A stretch of DNA of 64,000 bases from Chryseobacterium sp. CH25. Its GTDB lineage: Bacteria; Bacteroidota; Bacteroidia; Flavobacteriales; Weeksellaceae. How positions within the stretch are numbered: the first letter of the stretch is position 1; each line of letters begins with the position of its first letter. Positions 25,173-33,662 of this stretch are shown here, piece by piece. The stretch spans positions 1 through 64,000 of the forward strand of contig NZ_NRQT01000005.1 in the NCBI RefSeq assembly GCF_004119455.1, read 5' to 3'. The position numbers and the translations under genes were made by a program. A model generated the notes under the pieces. The model saw only the letters and a list, made by a program, of their open reading frames with translations, had not been told where the DNA came from and did not search any database.

Positions 25173-26804
25173 TTACTGAACACTCAGATAATTAATATAA
25201 TAGTTTTTGTTCAATTCAACAGGAGTGCTCTTTTTAAGCTTTACCGTCTGCCATTCTTCAGTTGGGTTAATCGTCTGATCTCCATTGATGATGATTGGAA
25301 GCTTCAGGTTTTTCACCACATTGGTATATCTGAATTTCAGAGTGTCCCCATTTTGAGTATATTCAAGATTAGGAATCTTAATAGTTCTCAGATACTGATC
25401 AAACACCGTAGAGAAGTCAATACCTGCTTTTGATGAAATATAATCTTCAATCTGCTTTGTAGTCACAGTCTGATGATAGAACTCTTTGCCCAATCCTCTC
25501 AAAATCTGTCTGAATTTTTCATCATTATTGATAACCTGTCTTATCGTATGAATCATGTTGGCTCCTTTTGGATACATATCTCCACTGCCTTCATTTCTTA
25601 CTCCGTATTTTCCAATAATAGGAATATCATTGTCAATACTTCCTCTAAGGCCTACCAGATAAATGTCAGCGGACTTTTTATCAAGATAGTTTTCTGTAAA
25701 AAGAACTTCTGAATACATGGTGAAACTCTCATGAATCCACATATCTGCCCCATCTTTAGCCGTGATATTGTTGGCAAACCATTCGTGGCCACTTTCGTGA
25801 ATGATGATATAATCCCATTTTAAACCAACTCCTGTTCCTGAAAGGTCTCTTCCACGGTAACCGTTTTGATAGCCATTTCCATAAGCAACGTTACTTTGGT
25901 GCTCCATCCCCAGATAAGGAGAATCTACCAGTTTATAGGAATCCTCATAGAAAGGGTAAGGCCCGAACCAATGTTCAAAAGCAGAAAGCATAGGTTTTAC
26001 CTGCTCAAACTGTTTCTTTGCTTTTTCCAGGTTATAGTCAAGTACCCAGTAATCAAGATCCAGTTTTCCTTTTTCTCCATCAAAAGTATCTTTAAAATTT
26101 ACATACTTACCAATGTTAGGGATGATGGAGTAATCATTGATAGGGTTTTTCACTTCCCAGGTATAAGCAGTTTTGTTTCCGCTGGTCTTTTTATCAATTA
26201 ACCTTCCGTTTCCAACTCCTACAAGATCATTGGGAGTAATAATTTTCATAACGATTCCGTTGTCGGGTTCATCACTCCAGATATCTTTAGTAGGAAGCCA
26301 GATTGAAGACCCGATTCCCTGAACAGCAGGGCTCATCCAAGGGTTTCCGTTTTTATCCTGAGTGAAAACCCATCCGCCATCCCAGGGAGCATTCTTTGCA
26401 ATCAGAGGGTTTCCGGAGTAATCAATATCAATAGTATATTTTTCGCCTTTTTTGAACTTTTTCTTTGTTGTGATGAATATAAAATCTCCATCCTGTTTAG
26501 AACTGGCAATAGGAAAACTTGCTGTAATTTTTCCCGCTTTCATTGGCTGTTGAAGATCAATCTGAAATACAGGATTGTTGACATCCTTTATAATCTCAAG
26601 ACTAATTCTGTTTGTTCCTTTGATGCTTTTCTGTTCAAAATCAGGTTCTACAGAAAAATTATATTTTTTAACATCCCAAAAATCTCTGAATGGAGTATTG
26701 GAACCTTTCAATGTATCTTGTTTAGTATAAACTTTATCTTTTTCAAAAAGTTGCCCAAAAGCAAGCCCAGAAATCAGTAAAAGTGTGTATGACAGCTTTT
26801 TCAT
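25173..26804 (-). CDS. M1 family metallopeptidase
   Basis: A 543-residue exported aminopeptidase-like protein with signal peptide (KKLSYTLLLISGLAFGQ). The gluzincin site is H336-ESG-H340 with the third ligand E359 exactly 18 residues on (HESF). GMEHQS upstream is the exopeptidase GxMEN-like loop in a modified form, so true aminopeptidase specificity is uncertain. The N-terminal beta-domain (FSVEPDFEQKSIKGTNRISL) is intact. The C-terminal ARM-repeat domain of large M1 enzymes is absent and replaced by a short beta-domain, as in other Bacteroidota members of this length. The likely role is digestion of imported peptides in the periplasm. Confidence 0.93.
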   Translation of the reverse strand: MKKLSYTLLLISGLAFGQLFEKDKVYTKQDTLKGSNTPFRDFWDVKKYNFSVEPDFEQKSIKGTNRISLEIIKDVNNPVFQIDLQQPMKAGKITASFPIASSKQDGDFIFITTKKKFKKGEKYTIDIDYSGNPLIAKNAPWDGGWVFTQDKNGNPWMSPAVQGIGSSIWLPTKDIWSDEPDNGIVMKIITPNDLVGVGNGRLIDKKTSGNKTAYTWEVKNPINDYSIIPNIGKYVNFKDTFDGEKGKLDLDYWVLDYNLEKAKKQFEQVKPMLSAFEHWFGPYPFYEDSYKLVDSPYLGMEHQSNVAYGNGYQNGYRGRDLSGTGVGLKWDYIIIHESGHEWFANNITAKDGADMWIHESFTMYSEVLFTENYLDKKSADIYLVGLRGSIDNDIPIIGKYGVRNEGSGDMYPKGANMIHTIRQVINNDEKFRQILRGLGKEFYHQTVTTKQIEDYISSKAGIDFSTVFDQYLRTIKIPNLEYTQNGDTLKFRYTNVVKNLKLPIIINGDQTINPTEEWQTVKLKKSTPVELNKNYYINYLSVQ

Positions 26805-26902
26805 TTAAAATTAAATTAATAATCTTTCCAAAAGTATAAAATTAAATTAACAGCGGGATAAAGTTGGTATGAAAATACTGACGAAATTATTATTAAATGT
26901 AT

Positions 26903-26927
26903 AAAAAAGCCCGGCATTGGCCGGGCT
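26903..26927 (-). terminator. Terminator of the reprolysin-like gene
   Basis: AGCCCGGC (26908-26915) pairs with GCCGGGCT (26920-26927), with a run of A on the left that becomes the U-tract of the leftward transcript. Confidence 0.85.
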
Positions 26928-26950
26928 CTGATATAAAAAGGTGCGAACTT

Positions 26951-29896
26951 TTATTTTTTAATAAATTTCAGGTTTGAAGTAGTTCCCTTATCTTCAATTG
27001 AAATAATATAAGCTCCGGTGCTCAGCCTTGAAACAGAAATCTTGTTATCAGAAATCTGTCCGCTCATTACTTTCTGTCCTGCCATATTCGTGATTGAGAA
27101 TTGTGCCTTAGAAGAAATCTGGGTTACATTCAATATATCACTTACTGGGTTAGGGAAGATCTGGATAGACGCTTTGTCTTTTATAACATCTCTTGTAGAA
27201 AGCTGTTGTTGGATAAGTACAGGATAATCTTCTATTTCACCATATTCCTGGCTGTTACAACCGTCTAGTGGCTGGTTCTCATAGGCCAGGGCAACTCTCA
27301 TGATGAGATTTTTTCCTGTGACAGCATCCATAGGAACAGAGAAAGTTCCTGAAACAGGAGTTATCTTGTTAGGAAGGCTGGTGAAAATCATTTCAGAGTC
27401 AGAGAAAATACCATCTCTGTTAAAATCAATCCAGGCAGATACTCCATCGTTATATTTTATAGCAGTAGCCCATTGTTTGCTTACACTTATTGCATTGCCT
27501 GAACTTCCAGGAGTAAGGGTGATTAATTTTGTAGGGTCGTTTGTGAAATCGGAATAAGGAGTAGCAGCAGTAGTATTGGAAACAGCAGCCATTCCTGTTG
27601 GAGTTACAGTAACGTTAGAGATATACTCATCAGAAGAATTTGTTCCGGTTACTTCACAAAGGGAATAAGCCAGTGTATTGAAGTTATTTGGGGTAGAATA
27701 ACTTCCTGTTCCAGATCCACAAATACTGGCCACCTGAATTTCATATGCTGTAGCTTCATCCAATCCAGACAGGTAATAGGAATTGGTAGCTACAGGGACA
27801 GTTGTCCATGTAGGCGTTCCTGTTTTTCTATACATGAAGGAATATGTTGCATCTTGCTGTGCAGTCCAGTTTACACTTACTGTTGATTTTGTGATTCCGG
27901 AAACTGTAATTCCTGTTGGTGCAGCTGATGTACATGCATTTGCTGATGCAGATACCGTAGCAGATCCTATAGCATAAAATACATTGTCAATGGCACTTAC
28001 TCTGATTTTTAGATTGGCACCTGTAGCAAGTGAAGAAAATGAAAAAGGTTCAGATCCGTCGTTAGGAGTAGAGGCAGCTATCACATTCCATGTTACTCCA
28101 TTGTTTGTTGTGTAGTCTATTTTAACGTTCTGTACATTATACGGGGCATTATTTGTATTTACTACATCCCAGGTAATGGCTCCAGGAGTATTGTTATAAA
28201 CGGTGGAAGAAGTTAATTTAAAAGGTCCGTCGTTCATTACATTGAGCTTAATCAATGAACTTTGTGTCTGTTGTTGATTAATGGCAGGATTATTATCTCT
28301 TGCGGTTACCTTGAAGTTCATGGTTCTGGGAACATTAGATACAGTTTCCCAACCAGGAATATCAACAAGAGTACCGTTAAGAACAGTTGTTAATGCCGGA
28401 AAATAACGGGTAGGGGAAGTGGTGGGCTTCAGAGATCTGAAGTTAGCCCCATTATTATGAGTATCACTTACCGGTCCAAAAGTAACTGAGGCAAGATCAT
28501 ATTGTTCCCATGTGTAGGTCATTGGATCATTTTCAGCATCAGTTGCTGAGGCAGTTAATACGAAGGCTGTTCCTTTCGGAATGGCTTTGTTAACAAATGG
28601 CTGTATTGTTGGGGGAGTATTGTTAACAGTAGTAATAGTTCCACAAGTCTGAGAACCTGTATAATCCTGTACTTCTTCAATGTTTTTAGTATGGAAATAG
28701 GCATCAGAATGCAATTGAACATCAGCGTCGGTAATTCCTGCATATCCCATAATGGTAGAGCCGGAACCAGGTTCCATATGAGCTCCGTGAAGTGCAATTG
28801 ACATGGTATGTGCTCCACCAAACTGATGTCCTATTTCGTGAGCTACAAAGTCAATGTCAAAATTATCCCCGAAAGGTTGGTTAGGAACACTGGGAGAAGT
28901 AATCCCTGCTCCCTTTGAAGTAGCGTCCGTACTACTGGCAGGATTTCGACATACATTTCCAACATCACCAGCACTTCCGCCGCCACCTTTATGTCCGAAA
29001 AGATGTCCGATATCATAGGCCTCATTGCCTACTCCCTGAGTATTGGTAAGAGTTTGTTGAAGCTGAAGATTCCAGGCGGCAGGAGCTCCGTTGGTTACAG
29101 TACTATAGGGATCTGTATTAGGATCTATAAATATTAATTGAGGAAGATCCTGAACAATCAGGTGAATGCCGAAATCTTTTTCAAATACTCCATTTACCCT
29201 GTTTATCGTAGCATTTATACGGGCAACAGCCTGTGGAACGCCACCTGCAAGCTGAGTATATTCACCTGTTACAGACATGGCAAGCCTGTAGGTTCGGTAT
29301 TTTTGATTATTGCTCTTATTAATAGATCCTGTACCATTTAAACTGTTTTTAGTTTTTATGAGCTGCTTCATTTCCTTTTTTGACTTTGCAGATTCAGATG
29401 TTTTGCATTCAAAAGGATTCTCATGTGATTTGTCAGTCTTAAAGAATACTCCGTAGATCGTTTTTTCTTTATTCACAGGCTCTATAAATTCATATTTTCC
29501 TGTTGTAGCATCAAATAACATAGACTGGAAATCATCAGGAGCGGTACTGAATCTAATCTGTTTATTAGGATCATCTACTCCCACTCCGGAATAAGATCCC
29601 AACTGGTATCTCTCCGCCATTGCTTTAGCAACTGTAGGAGAGCTGTATACCGCAAATTTTTCAATTTTACCACTAGTGGTTGGTAAGGAAATAACGATTG
29701 GGCTACCGCCTGTTCCTACTTCCGGAGCATTTTTTAAAGTTTCTCTCAGAGATGCAAGATCAAATGTGTAAGCATGCTCAATTTTTACTTCTTTCCTTAT
29801 AGGACTAACTTTTTCCGTTACAGGTAACCAGCGTTGTGCCTGTAAACCTGTTAAGCTTAAAGCCAAAGCGCAAACAAGAATAATTTTCTTTTTCAT
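26951..29896 (-). CDS. Secreted reprolysin-like zinc metalloprotease with GEVED domain and T9SS type A tail
   Basis: A 981-residue secreted protease. In order: a signal peptide (ILVCALALSLTGLQAQ), a pro-region (about 20-190), and a metzincin catalytic domain with H353-EIG-H357-QFGGA-H363 (HExxHxxGxxH) and a Met-turn-like region STIMGYAG. Beta-sandwich domains follow, including a fibronectin type III unit (about 650-740; APTGITVSGITKSTVSVNWT). A GEVED domain (about 755-895; WIDFNRDGIFSDSE, YGEIEDYPV) and a C-terminal sorting domain (about 905-981; IQIFPNPVSDILNV, then LSTGAYIISIEDKG) complete it. The last domain directs export by the type IX system and is then removed or anchored. It probably degrades extracellular protein. 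It is monocistronic. Confidence 0.94.
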   Translation of the reverse strand: MKKKIILVCALALSLTGLQAQRWLPVTEKVSPIRKEVKIEHAYTFDLASLRETLKNAPEVGTGGSPIVISLPTTSGKIEKFAVYSSPTVAKAMAERYQLGSYSGVGVDDPNKQIRFSTAPDDFQSMLFDATTGKYEFIEPVNKEKTIYGVFFKTDKSHENPFECKTSESAKSKKEMKQLIKTKNSLNGTGSINKSNNQKYRTYRLAMSVTGEYTQLAGGVPQAVARINATINRVNGVFEKDFGIHLIVQDLPQLIFIDPNTDPYSTVTNGAPAAWNLQLQQTLTNTQGVGNEAYDIGHLFGHKGGGGSAGDVGNVCRNPASSTDATSKGAGITSPSVPNQPFGDNFDIDFVAHEIGHQFGGAHTMSIALHGAHMEPGSGSTIMGYAGITDADVQLHSDAYFHTKNIEEVQDYTGSQTCGTITTVNNTPPTIQPFVNKAIPKGTAFVLTASATDAENDPMTYTWEQYDLASVTFGPVSDTHNNGANFRSLKPTTSPTRYFPALTTVLNGTLVDIPGWETVSNVPRTMNFKVTARDNNPAINQQQTQSSLIKLNVMNDGPFKLTSSTVYNNTPGAITWDVVNTNNAPYNVQNVKIDYTTNNGVTWNVIAASTPNDGSEPFSFSSLATGANLKIRVSAIDNVFYAIGSATVSASANACTSAAPTGITVSGITKSTVSVNWTAQQDATYSFMYRKTGTPTWTTVPVATNSYYLSGLDEATAYEIQVASICGSGTGSYSTPNNFNTLAYSLCEVTGTNSSDEYISNVTVTPTGMAAVSNTTAATPYSDFTNDPTKLITLTPGSSGNAISVSKQWATAIKYNDGVSAWIDFNRDGIFSDSEMIFTSLPNKITPVSGTFSVPMDAVTGKNLIMRVALAYENQPLDGCNSQEYGEIEDYPVLIQQQLSTRDVIKDKASIQIFPNPVSDILNVTQISSKAQFSITNMAGQKVMSGQISDNKISVSRLSTGAYIISIEDKGTTSNLKFIKK

Positions 29897-30080
29897 ATAA
29901 TTTTTAATGTAATTTAACTGATGTGTTTAAAATTAATAAAATTATCGAATTATTTTTGACTTTATAACATTAAAATCTAATTTTATTTAAATTATTATTT
30001 TTTTTCAGTTGATGGTTTCGTGAAATAATTTGCAGAAAAGGTTAAGCCATGAAAAAGTAAGTTTAGATCTGAAGAGCATA

Positions 30081-30118
30081 AAATAAGACCGATCTACAAT
30101 GGTAAATCGGTCTTATTT
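30081..30118. terminator. Bidirectional terminator downstream of tatC
   Basis: A 13-bp stem AAATAAGACCGAT (30081-30093) / ATCGGTCTTATTT (30106-30118) has a 12-base loop. The rest of 29897-30144 is AT-rich promoter-like sequence for the protease gene. Confidence 0.8.
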
Positions 30119-30144
30119 AAAGTTTTTTAATATCGTTTTTCTGA

Positions 30145-30972
30145 TTATTTCTGTACAGCAGGAAGGTTGCCATTGCTGTTCTGTACTCTTTTATAAGTGA
30201 AGGTACACATCATAATACTGAATTCATATAAAATTAGTAATGGGAAAGCTGCCATCAGCATACTTAAAACATCAGCCGGAGTAATAATGGCTGCAACCAC
30301 CATGATTAATACAATCGCATGACGACGGTAGGTCTTCATAAATACAGGTGTAAGAATTCCGATACTGGTAAGGAAGTAGATCAGAATAGGGAACAGGAAA
30401 ATAACTCCCATACCTAAAACTACCTGTAAAAATAATGTAGTATAATCACTCAGGTCATAAAGAGGAACAATAATATCCGAAATTTTAAAGATGACTCCAA
30501 AATTAACCGCAAAAGGAAGAATTAAAAAGTATCCGCATAATACACCGGTCATAAAAAGCATCCATACTGCATTAATGATATAGATGGAATTCTTTTTTTC
30601 TCTTGGGTGTAAAGCCGGGCTTATAAATCGCCACAATTCCCAAACAATATAAGGAAATGCTGCAACCATTCCACCGAAAACGGAAACCGCCATCATTACA
30701 TTGAACTGTTGATATAGTCTTTGTACACGTACCGGGAAATCCTTTGGAAGATGAATACTGTCTTCCCCCAGAATCATTCTTGAAAAATGATTAACGATTT
30801 TGAAAGTTGGGAAATCATTTCTGGTAGGTCCAAAAAAGATATGGTCCATAATCCAGTTGATATTGAAACCAACCACAAAGGCTGCAACGATGATAGCAAT
30901 AATCGAACGGACCAAATGCCCTCTTAATTCTCCAATATGCCCAAGAAAGGACATGTCTTTGTTATTGTCCAT
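30145..30972 (-). CDS. tatC: Twin-arginine translocase subunit TatC
   Basis: A 275-residue inner-membrane protein with six predicted helices. The N-terminal MSFLGHIGELRGHLVRSI holds the conserved cytoplasmic SFLxHLxELR motif that binds the twin-arginine signal. FGGMVAAFPYIVWELWRFISPALHPREKK is the hallmark first periplasmic/cytoplasmic loop region with its conserved FP and glutamate. It is the receptor for folded proteins exported by the Tat pathway. TatA is not in this window. The upstream DJ-1 gene ends about 200 bases away and has its own terminator, so tatC is likely transcribed alone. Confidence 0.95.
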   Translation of the reverse strand: MDNNKDMSFLGHIGELRGHLVRSIIAIIVAAFVVGFNINWIMDHIFFGPTRNDFPTFKIVNHFSRMILGEDSIHLPKDFPVRVQRLYQQFNVMMAVSVFGGMVAAFPYIVWELWRFISPALHPREKKNSIYIINAVWMLFMTGVLCGYFLILPFAVNFGVIFKISDIIVPLYDLSDYTTLFLQVVLGMGVIFLFPILIYFLTSIGILTPVFMKTYRRHAIVLIMVVAAIITPADVLSMLMAAFPLLILYEFSIMMCTFTYKRVQNSNGNLPAVQK

Positions 30973-31128
30973 ATAATAGAATCTGTCAAAATGCCAACCG
31001 GAAAAGGCAAGCAGTTTAAGTCTGCGAAATTATGAAATAATAATCAGTATTTAGAATTTATTAGTCATGAATTTGTTCAGGTTAATATTACAGAGCATTG
31101 ACTCATTTTTAAAGATGCTTTTAAAAGT

Positions 31129-31154
31129 AAAAAAGACAGCCTTTTGAGCTGCCT
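31129..31154 (-). terminator. Terminator of the DJ-1/PfpI gene
   Basis: On the minus strand AGGCAGC pairs with GCTGTCT (31148-31154 with 31134-31140) around a seven-base loop and runs into six U. Confidence 0.75.
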
Positions 31155-31178
31155 GTTGCATTTATATCTGGGGATGTG

Positions 31179-31865
31179 TTATTTTTCCAGAATTTCCAGT
31201 ACTTTTTCTGCTACAGCAGCTCCAGACTGTGGATTTTGTCCTGTTACCAGATTTCCGTCTGCTACAGCAAAAGGAACAAAATCCTGATCAGCTTTTACAT
31301 ATTGGGCTCCTCTGTCTTTCAATACATCTTCTGTAAGATAAGGCATGTGATCCGCCAGTTCTGCAGCAATTTCTTCTGAATTTGAAAAACCTGTTACTGT
31401 CTTGCCCTGAATTAAAAGTTCCCCGTTGGAAAGTTTAATATTAAAAAGACCTACGGCTCCATGACATACAGACGATACAATCCCACCATCTTCATATATA
31501 GTACGGGCTATTTCCTGTAATTCTGTATTATCAGGAAAATCCCAGACTACACCATGCCCACCTGCATAGTAAATAACATTATAGTCTTTAGGATTGATAT
31601 CGCTTGGTGTTAATGTATTCCCTAATTTATTTCTGAATGTTTCATCTGCATAATATTTCCAGTCTACAGGCTGTACAAACATTTGCAGAGAAATAGGATC
31701 AAGCGGAGTATAGCCACCTTTAGGACTTACAAAATCTATTTCATAGCCCTTCTCTTCCAATTTCTCATAGAAATGTACTGCTTCCCCCAGCCAAAGACCT
31801 GTTGCTCTTTCCATATCAGGATATTTTTCCACACTTGTCACTACGATTAATGCTTTCTTTTTCAT
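31179..31865 (-). CDS. DJ-1/PfpI family type 1 glutamine amidotransferase-like protein
   Basis: A 228-residue cytosolic protein of the Hsp31-like branch. The nucleophile elbow is SSVCHGAVG (C134, H135), with a supporting acidic residue E28 in GLWLGEAVHFY. YYAGGHGVVWDFPDN and FVSPKGGYTPLDP are typical of stress-related members that act as chaperones, glyoxalase III or deglycase. No ammonia channel or partner synthase is present. It is flanked upstream by a Crp/Fnr gene with a perfect TGTGA-N6-TCACA palindrome between them, centred about 87 bases before this start codon, so regulation by that protein is plausible. Confidence 0.9.
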   Translation of the reverse strand: MKKKALIVVTSVEKYPDMERATGLWLGEAVHFYEKLEEKGYEIDFVSPKGGYTPLDPISLQMFVQPVDWKYYADETFRNKLGNTLTPSDINPKDYNVIYYAGGHGVVWDFPDNTELQEIARTIYEDGGIVSSVCHGAVGLFNIKLSNGELLIQGKTVTGFSNSEEIAAELADHMPYLTEDVLKDRGAQYVKADQDFVPFAVADGNLVTGQNPQSGAAVAEKVLEILEK

Positions 31866-31938
31866 TGGTATTGTTGTTAAAATTATAATACAAAGATTGG
31901 CATTTTTGCAGAATGGTTATAAGGATATACCTCAAAAA

Positions 31939-31964
31939 AAAGATGTGACACAGGTCACATCTTT
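31939..31964. promoter_or_regulatory. Palindrome: terminator and/or Crp-type operator
   Basis: AAAGATGTGAC (31939-31949) pairs perfectly with GTCACATCTTT (31954-31964) around ACAG. On the minus strand it is followed by a U-run, so it can terminate the Crp/Fnr transcript just after its stop codon. Its core TGTGA-N6-TCACA (31944-31959) is also identical to the classical Crp consensus. It lies upstream of the DJ-1 gene; a weak -7 for that gene (31891-31898, minus strand) puts the palindrome near -65. Confidence 0.7.
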
Positions 31965-31965
31965 A

Positions 31966-32529
31966 TTATAAATATAATCGGCTTAATGTTTCTCTTGAAA
32001 CTCCCAGGTAGCTTGCAATAAGCTGCTTGGGAATATGGTCTGTAAAACCAGGATACTGTTTTATAAAATCTTCATAGCGTTCCTTCGCAGATTTGCTCAT
32101 TAATGAAAGAATCCTCTGCTGTAAGGCTACATACCCGAAATTAGACTTTAATCTGAAAAAATGTTCCATTGCCGGAACTTTTGAACAGAGAGCATTTAAT
32201 TCTTCATAAGATATAGCATACACTTCTGTGTCTTCAATACAGTCAACAGCCAACGATGATACTTCCTGCTTAAAAAAGCCTGCAAAATCTGAAATCCACC
32301 AGTTGGAAGCGGCAAACTGAAGAATATGTTCTTTTCCGGTATTATCTACGAAACTGCTTTTAAGAATGCCCTTTTCTATCAGGAAAATTTCATGTACAGG
32401 CTGGTGTTCCTGAATCAGAAACTGTCTTTTCCGGAATCTTTTTTTAACAAAAAAGCTTTGGATGATTTCAAAGTCATCATCCGAAACGGTAACAATCTCC
32501 TCAATATGTTCTTTTAGAAAATGACTCAT
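31966..32529 (-). CDS. Crp/Fnr family transcriptional regulator
   Basis: A 187-residue regulator with an N-terminal cyclic-nucleotide-binding-fold domain (about 20-120: FVKKRFRKRQFLIQEHQPVH, IFLIEKGILKSSFVDNTGKEH) and a C-terminal helix-turn-helix ending right at IASYLGVSRETLSRLYL. There is no FNR cysteine cluster, and the cAMP phosphate-binding arginine motif is not obvious, so the effector is unknown. It lies 15 bases downstream of the sugar-phosphate isomerase gene and is probably co-transcribed with it. The recognition helix is complete, but the protein stops two residues later, as in many flavobacterial relatives. Confidence 0.9.
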   Translation of the reverse strand: MSHFLKEHIEEIVTVSDDDFEIIQSFFVKKRFRKRQFLIQEHQPVHEIFLIEKGILKSSFVDNTGKEHILQFAASNWWISDFAGFFKQEVSSLAVDCIEDTEVYAISYEELNALCSKVPAMEHFFRLKSNFGYVALQQRILSLMSKSAKERYEDFIKQYPGFTDHIPKQLIASYLGVSRETLSRLYL

Positions 32530-32544
32530 CTTAACCGTTAAGAA

Positions 32545-33504
32545 TTAATTGATTCCTTCGTCCAGCAATGTATGCAGATCTATGATCCCGAAATATTTTC
32601 CGTTTTCAGTAACTACAAGCTGACCGATATTATTGTCTTTTAAAATTTTCATAGCTTCTTTGGCAAGCAAGTCCTTTTCAATAGTCCTTGGATTAGCAGA
32701 CATAATGTCTTTTGCCATAACCTTAGTAATGTCTTCCTCTTTCATCAGCATTCTTCTTAAATCTCCATCGGTAATAACTCCAATGATCTGGTCGTTATTG
32801 GTAACAACAGTAATTCCATGGCTTGATGCACTGATGGAAATAATAACATCTCTTATAGGTGCATCTTCTGAAACCTGAGGCTTTTGTGAAGAAAGGAATT
32901 GCTCAACTTTGGATGTCAGATTTTTACCAAGACTTCCACCAGGATGGAACTTTGCAAAATCATTCGCTTTGAAATCATTCAATTCCATTAAAGCTACAGC
33001 AAGAGCGTCTCCCAATGCCATTTGAATTGTGGTAGAACTTGTAGGAGCCAGTTTATTAGGGCAAGCCTCTACATCAACGTGAGTATCCAGAATAATTTCT
33101 GAAAATTCAGCCAGTTTACTGCTTTTGTTTCCTGTCATTCCTATTAATGCTGAAGAATAATCCTTTAAATAAGGAACAAGATTAGCTATTTCAGGAGAAT
33201 TTCCGGAATTGGAAATACAAAGTACCACATCCTGTTTCTGAATTACACCAAGATCACCATGAATAGCCTCTGAAGCATGTAAAAATTGAGACGGAGTTCC
33301 CGTAGAGTTCAGGGTAGCAACAATTTTATTGCCGACGTGAGCAGATTTCCCAATTCCTACCACAATTAATTTCCCTTTAGCAGCATGAATAATCTCTACT
33401 GCCTGCGCAAATTGGTCGTCAATTCTGTTTTTTAATTTTTCTAATTCTGAAATTTCAATTTCTAAAGTGCTTTTAGCAATTGATATTATGTTGGTTCTAT
33501 CCAT
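32545..33504 (-). CDS. KpsF/GutQ-type arabinose-5-phosphate isomerase
   Basis: A 319-residue cytosolic enzyme with an SIS domain (about 35-175: GKLIVVGIGKSAHVGNKIVA, STGTPSQFLHASEAIHGDLG, CISNSGNSPEIANL) and two CBS domains (about 205-319; GVITDGDLRRMLM and GQLVVTENGKYFGIIDLH). It interconverts ribulose-5-phosphate and arabinose-5-phosphate, the first step to Kdo for lipopolysaccharide. The family length and domain order are standard. It is divergent from recQ across 158 bases. The start at 33504 begins MDRTNIISIAKSTL, which fits relatives. Confidence 0.94.
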   Translation of the reverse strand: MDRTNIISIAKSTLEIEISELEKLKNRIDDQFAQAVEIIHAAKGKLIVVGIGKSAHVGNKIVATLNSTGTPSQFLHASEAIHGDLGVIQKQDVVLCISNSGNSPEIANLVPYLKDYSSALIGMTGNKSSKLAEFSEIILDTHVDVEACPNKLAPTSSTTIQMALGDALAVALMELNDFKANDFAKFHPGGSLGKNLTSKVEQFLSSQKPQVSEDAPIRDVIISISASSHGITVVTNNDQIIGVITDGDLRRMLMKEEDITKVMAKDIMSANPRTIEKDLLAKEAMKILKDNNIGQLVVTENGKYFGIIDLHTLLDEGIN

Positions 33505-33622
33505 TTTATGATAATAAGGTATACAAAAAAGTTTTCAAAAAACGTTATATTTTAAAAACAATATTTAATATAAATTTTATTTTTTATAAATTCGTTCGCT
33601 TTTATTTTAAGCAGAATTTTTA

Positions 33623-33630
33623 TAACTTTG
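33623..33630 (+). promoter_or_regulatory. -7 element of the recQ promoter
   Basis: TAACTTTG matches TAnnTTTG. No clear -33 TTTG lies 19 bases upstream. The predicted start gives a leader of about 27 bases before the recQ ATG. Confidence 0.5.
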
Positions 33631-33662
33631 GGTTAGATGCAAATTTAGCAATAGAAAATTAG

